64,000 nt of DNA from Guyanagaster necrorhizus (taxonomy: Eukaryota > Basidiomycota > Agaricomycetes > Agaricales > Physalacriaceae). The DNA is taken from assembly GCF_019112545.1 (NCBI RefSeq), contig NW_025064932.1, forward strand, positions 1 to 64,000, written 5' to 3'. Shown here piece by piece: positions 60,701-64,000 of this stretch. How positions within the stretch are numbered: position 1 is the stretch's first letter; each line of letters starts with the position of its first letter. A program made the position numbers and the translations under genes. Below the pieces are notes generated by a model. It was not told where the DNA came from and made no database searches. It worked only from the letters and a program-made list of their open reading frames with translations.

Positions 60701-61875
60701 ATGGTCCCAGAGTTTTGCTTTAGGTAATTCATCGAAACTTTCTTTTTCGAATAAATCCTGGTAGTCGCATGCCCATTCAGGTACCATTTCTTCGAATGTC
60801 CTTTCCCCTTTTTTGGCATTAGCTTTTGCCACTAGGTCATTAGCATGGTGTACTGCTCGAATGCTAATAGCCCTTTGTATATCCATGGCAAGGATGGTTT
60901 CACCATCTTCCAGTTCTTCATCCCATCGATCTTCCAGATCTTGATCCAGTAGCTCGAATGGAATCTTTCGGCAGTGACATCGAGTGAAAATGATTCGTCC
61001 GGTTTTCCAGTTGATTAGCGGATTGTGTCTGATTAGCCAATCATAACTGAGGAATACTTCCTTTGTTCCAAGGTCGGTTACTGCCAAGTCGATTCATTTG
61101 GAATAATCACCGATAGTGAGTCGAAGCTCAACATATTCGGTGATTGATTCAGCTTGGTTCTTTGTTCTATCTGCATTGTAGACAGGGATAGGTGCCGCTG
61201 TTGCCCGAGTGGGCAATTGATGCTTGTCGATGAAAGCCCAGTTGATACTGCTTCCCGTGCAGCTGCTGTCAATCAGGGTGGTGACTGCATGGGTAGATCA
61301 GGATGTTAACGTCTCGATCTGTGCTTTTGCCAGTAAGTCTTTTCCTGTAGAATTGGTTCATCAAATGAATTTCCATGGTCCATGTAATTCATCGAGCCAT
61401 TCCAGGGCTCGACACCTTTCTGCAGTTTGCATTCCTGCGATCATATCATCGATTACCTCCTCTATTCAGGTCTTGTGAACCCAATTTTTGAGTACAGCCT
61501 TTGCCATTGCTTTGTCCTTGGCGTCCTTGATGGCTCACCAAGTCCATTCAGTATCGAATGGCTTGAGCCATGCTGTGGGGTTCTCTACCCCTGTTTGGCC
61601 TGAGGGCATTTGAGTCTGTTTTTTATTTTTAGTGTGAGAAATTCTTGGTGAAAACGTACCTTTGGGGCTCTCTGCCCCTCTTCAGCCCTTCGTCGGTGCT
61701 TGAGTTGTTGGAGTCGGTTCCTTAGGTGATTCTGAGTTCTGAGTAATAAGGTTGGATATATTCGAATGCACACATAATTTAGGCATAGGGAGTAATACTA
61801 AAGAAGATGAAATGTCAGTCTGTCCAGCAGTCTGTGCCCTATTAATTAGTCCTTTGGCTGAGTCAGCAGAATCGC
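57782..61875 (-). pseudogene. pol of gypsy element G, nearly complete but with stops
   Basis: Protease with LIDSSCTGSSINW (about 61,255) and VFLSYDWLIRHNPLINW (61,030). Reverse transcriptase with [20 protein letters not shown] (60,335-61,087), [10 protein letters not shown] intact (about 60,190) and [19 protein letters not shown] (59,855-60,139). RNase H with YDKELLAIMLALAEWW (59,366-59,695). Integrase with CHDHMTAGHPG and CEVCQHGK (zinc region), ISVDMITGLPES, VISDRGPQF and YHPQTDDQMERANQEIEKYL (58,496-59,347). The chromodomain YLVSWKGYGLESNQW (58,006-57,930) is followed by a C-terminal tail to TGA at 57,782. About a dozen stops, almost all TGA, interrupt otherwise well-conserved sequence. 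Confidence 0.92.
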
Positions 61876-64000
61876 TCACTGCTCGGCCTTGCCTTTTACC
61901 TCCTCAGGCTTGTCATTCTGCCTGAGATCCTTGTCTTCCTTCATCAGCTTGGCAATCTGCACCCTAATGTCCTCTCGCATGCGCTTGTTCTTCTTTTCTG
62001 GACAGTTCTGCGCCATGTGGCCAGGCTGGCCACAATTGAAACACTTTCCCTCCTTCTTGAGGCGATCCACGTCGATCTGCTTACCCTTTCCAGTACTTGG
62101 GCCCTTACCAGTTTGCTTCCCATCATTCTGGGAAGTTGGGGCTGAGCCGCCGGGCCTGGTGGACATGGTCATGTGGGAGGTGGAGGGCTTCGAGCCCTGT
62201 CCCTGGTATCTGTGCTGTCTCCACAGGTTTGCTGCCTCGGCCTTCTGTCGTTGCTGCTCCTGCCACATTAGTACGATTCGCGACTTCCATTCGTCATAAC
62301 CGACCGGTACGCTATGTCTGAGGTCAGAGATGGTCTTTAGGTAGTGCGGCGGCACTCCCAATTTCATATATTCGACCATCTATCCCGAGTTGGTCACATC
62401 TTCTTGGATTCTGGCCAGCTTTCTGAGTCATTCGAATTCGTCGAAATAGTCGGGCGCCACCTTGTCGCCCATCTTGTACTCTTTCATCCTCGCCTTGTGT
62501 ACTTCTCAGACAGTAGGATCCGTGAACTTGTCACGGATCATCTGTTTTAGTACCGGCCATGAGGAGAGTCGGTGATATTGTCATGTGGTCGACCAAAAGG
62601 TAGGCACCATTAATACCCACCATACCTTCGCTTTGTCTTCGAAGTATGTAGTGGCATAGTTGACCTTGTATACATCGAGGAGAAAGTAGGATGCAAAAAC
62701 TTGAAAGTATTGATCGCAATCTAAAAGAAAGTGGTCAATATCGTCTGATGCCCCTTTAAAGGGGAGGGGATTCCGCCCAAACGTTGGCTTGACATTTAAT
62801 ACATGTGCCTTCAGATCCAGAGGCACCATCGGATTTGGGGGTTTCCCACCTGGAGGGCCAACCCAGTCCGTAGGGGGCCCTGGAAAGGAATGCAGGGACC
62901 CATCATCAGCAACAGGGCTCTTTGGCATCGGCGGTCCTTCTTTTTGGACGATCCGGCCATCCTTGATCGTCCACTCCTGTGCAGTGGCCTCGGGGTCATC
63001 CTTCTTCTGATCGGTGGGGACCGATCCACTTCTCTCGGCTTCATCAGGTGGCGGCTGCCCTGCCAGGAGTCAGCTTCCTGTGCTGGTCCAGGGGTTTGGG
63101 TGATAAACCCTTGGTGGTCCATAGGATTGGGCTAGCCAGGATGCTGTGCTGCGGATGGCAGACATGGCGTCTGAGTACCTGGACATCGCTGTTTGGATTG
63201 ATGATGCTGTTCATGCCATTGTAGGCGGCATCATGCTTGGCATCCATGGCATTGGTGCCTGCCGCTTGCCGAATCTTGGTCGATATGGTGGCATTGCCAT
63301 CATCTGGTAATATAAATATCGCTGATTGAAATTAAAAATGGCCTGCTCGGTAGTGGCATACTGTAAAATCTCCTCTTGCTCAACAGGATCAGCGGCTGTG
63401 TACCTCCACCCTAGAGATGACCGTAACCAGAGGTCATCTCTCCATAACTCGGCTACCTGTTCCTGGTATAGCCAGATAAAATCCTCCTCCCATGCCTCTC
63501 GTTCCTGTTGCTTCTTCTGCTGTTCTTGGCATGTTGTCATGCTAACAATACTTCCCCACTCAAGGATGGGGTCCATGACTTGGTCCTCTTGGTCCTCCTC
63601 CTTGGCCTCATCATCCCTTTCGGCCCCCTTGTCGGTGGTCCCCTCGAGGAGGGAACTGCCTTGCTGGCCAAAGGTTGTCAGAGCACGCAGGTCGGGGCTG
63701 AGCACTTGACTCAGTGTCGTTGGATCCGGGTCAAGGAGTAGGCTCCTGGTCGGGCTGCTCCTCTTCTTCTCCTTCTGCTGGTGGCACCACTGCTCGGTGA
63801 TACCGGCAGAAGTTTCTGTAGAACTGGGGACGAAGGAAGAGAGTGGCAATTGGCCCATCGAGGACCCTTTTGAGGTCTCTGGTGGGGTCAATATGTTCGT
63901 CATCGCCACCGATTGTTCTCCGGTCTGACAGTATCTCATTTCCCTGGATGGAGATATCGTCAGTTTTGGCGATGGTGTCAGTCCCGTATGATAGTGGGCA
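61876..64000 (-). pseudogene. gag of gypsy element G, 5' end outside window, with stops
   Basis: The Ser/Pro/Gln-rich N-terminal region (63,211-63,939) includes an acidic KGAERDDEAKEEDQEDQVMD. It is followed by PFKGASDDIDHFLLDCDQYF, EDKAKVWWVLMVPTF (62,581-62,928) and the zinc knuckle CFNCGQPGHMAQNC, an intact CX2CX4HX4C (about 62,030). It ends KGKAEQ with TGA at 61,876. Between 62,380 and 62,580 three TGA and one TAG break the capsid frame. Confidence 0.88.

Larger units (their letters stand above)
56940..64000 (-). mobile_element. Ty3/gypsy element G (chromovirus type), youngest looking, 5' end outside window
   Basis: The 3' LTR, complete pol and most of gag are on the minus strand, and the 5' LTR lies beyond 64,000. 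It is CpG-rich and retains the YLDD reverse transcriptase motif, but its frames are broken by about a dozen stops, nearly all TGA. It inserted into the gag of element F. Confidence 0.92.

Noticed and set aside
57782..62580. TGA read as a sense codon (recoding) in element G
   Set aside because: The host genes here use TGA or other stops normally, and CpG decay at CGA codons accounts for the pattern without a code change.
1..64000. CRISPR arrays, rRNA, tRNA genes, telomeric TTAGGG arrays
   Set aside because: Looked for by eye and none seen. The only short tandem repeats are the ATC microsatellite near 21,580 and the duplication in LTR G.

Overview
The window looks like nuclear DNA of a basidiomycete mushroom (Agaricomycetes). 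Host genes have many short introns of about 45-70 bp. The protein families are ones common in that group: F-box/LRR-like proteins, a DyP-type peroxidase, a HET-like protein, a fungal kinase-like protein, an S33 hydrolase and a BCP-type peroxiredoxin. The rest is deeply nested LTR retrotransposons. No rRNA, tRNA or CRISPR array was seen.

Positions 1-13,458 form one large inverted repeat. Arms 1-5,056 and 8,403-13,458 mirror each other exactly wherever compared (position x pairs with 13,459-x). They flank a 3,346-bp single-copy loop. Each arm carries an apparently intact alpha/beta hydrolase gene, a broken F-box-like gene and the 5' part of a DyP peroxidase relic. The loop carries an intact nuclear-type peroxiredoxin gene and an unrecognised three-exon gene. 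The left arm may extend beyond the window.

Positions 13,459-20,040 are a graveyard of host genes: the DyP peroxidase relic that leaves the right arm, a HET-like pseudogene, a second DyP-like fragment, a kinase-like pseudogene and a mitochondrial dicarboxylate carrier lacking its first third. An intact three-exon F-box-like gene follows at 20,149-21,335. It lies in DNA that has become nearly CpG-free.

Positions 21,500-64,000 are retroelements that can be un-nested by hand from LTR pairs and 5-bp target duplications. A DIRS-like element (21,5xx-21,898 continuing at 51,062-53,817) was split by Ty3/gypsy element C (21,899-51,061, TSD TGCCT). C was then hit by gypsy B (28,427-36,544, TSD TAAAT) and by Ty1/copia element D (37,200-50,166, TSD TCTGA/TCTAA). 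D was hit by gypsy A (41,237-49,327, TSD ACTTG). Once un-nested, A, B and C are all about 8.1 kb and D about 4.9 kb, which supports the scheme. The DIRS-like element also ends at gypsy E (53,818-55,874). E is interrupted by gypsy F on the opposite strand (55,875-56,939), and F by the youngest-looking gypsy G (56,940 to beyond 64,000).

The gypsy elements are chromodomain-bearing (chromovirus type). They carry a signature of self-primed reverse transcription: a 13-nt primer-binding site one base inside the 5' LTR is complementary to an LTR sequence lying 34 nt downstream of a TATA box. The pairing is kept by compensatory changes between elements. Decay is almost entirely by C:G to T:A transitions. 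Most in-frame stops are TGA where CGA would be expected, which suggests methylation- or RIP-like mutation.
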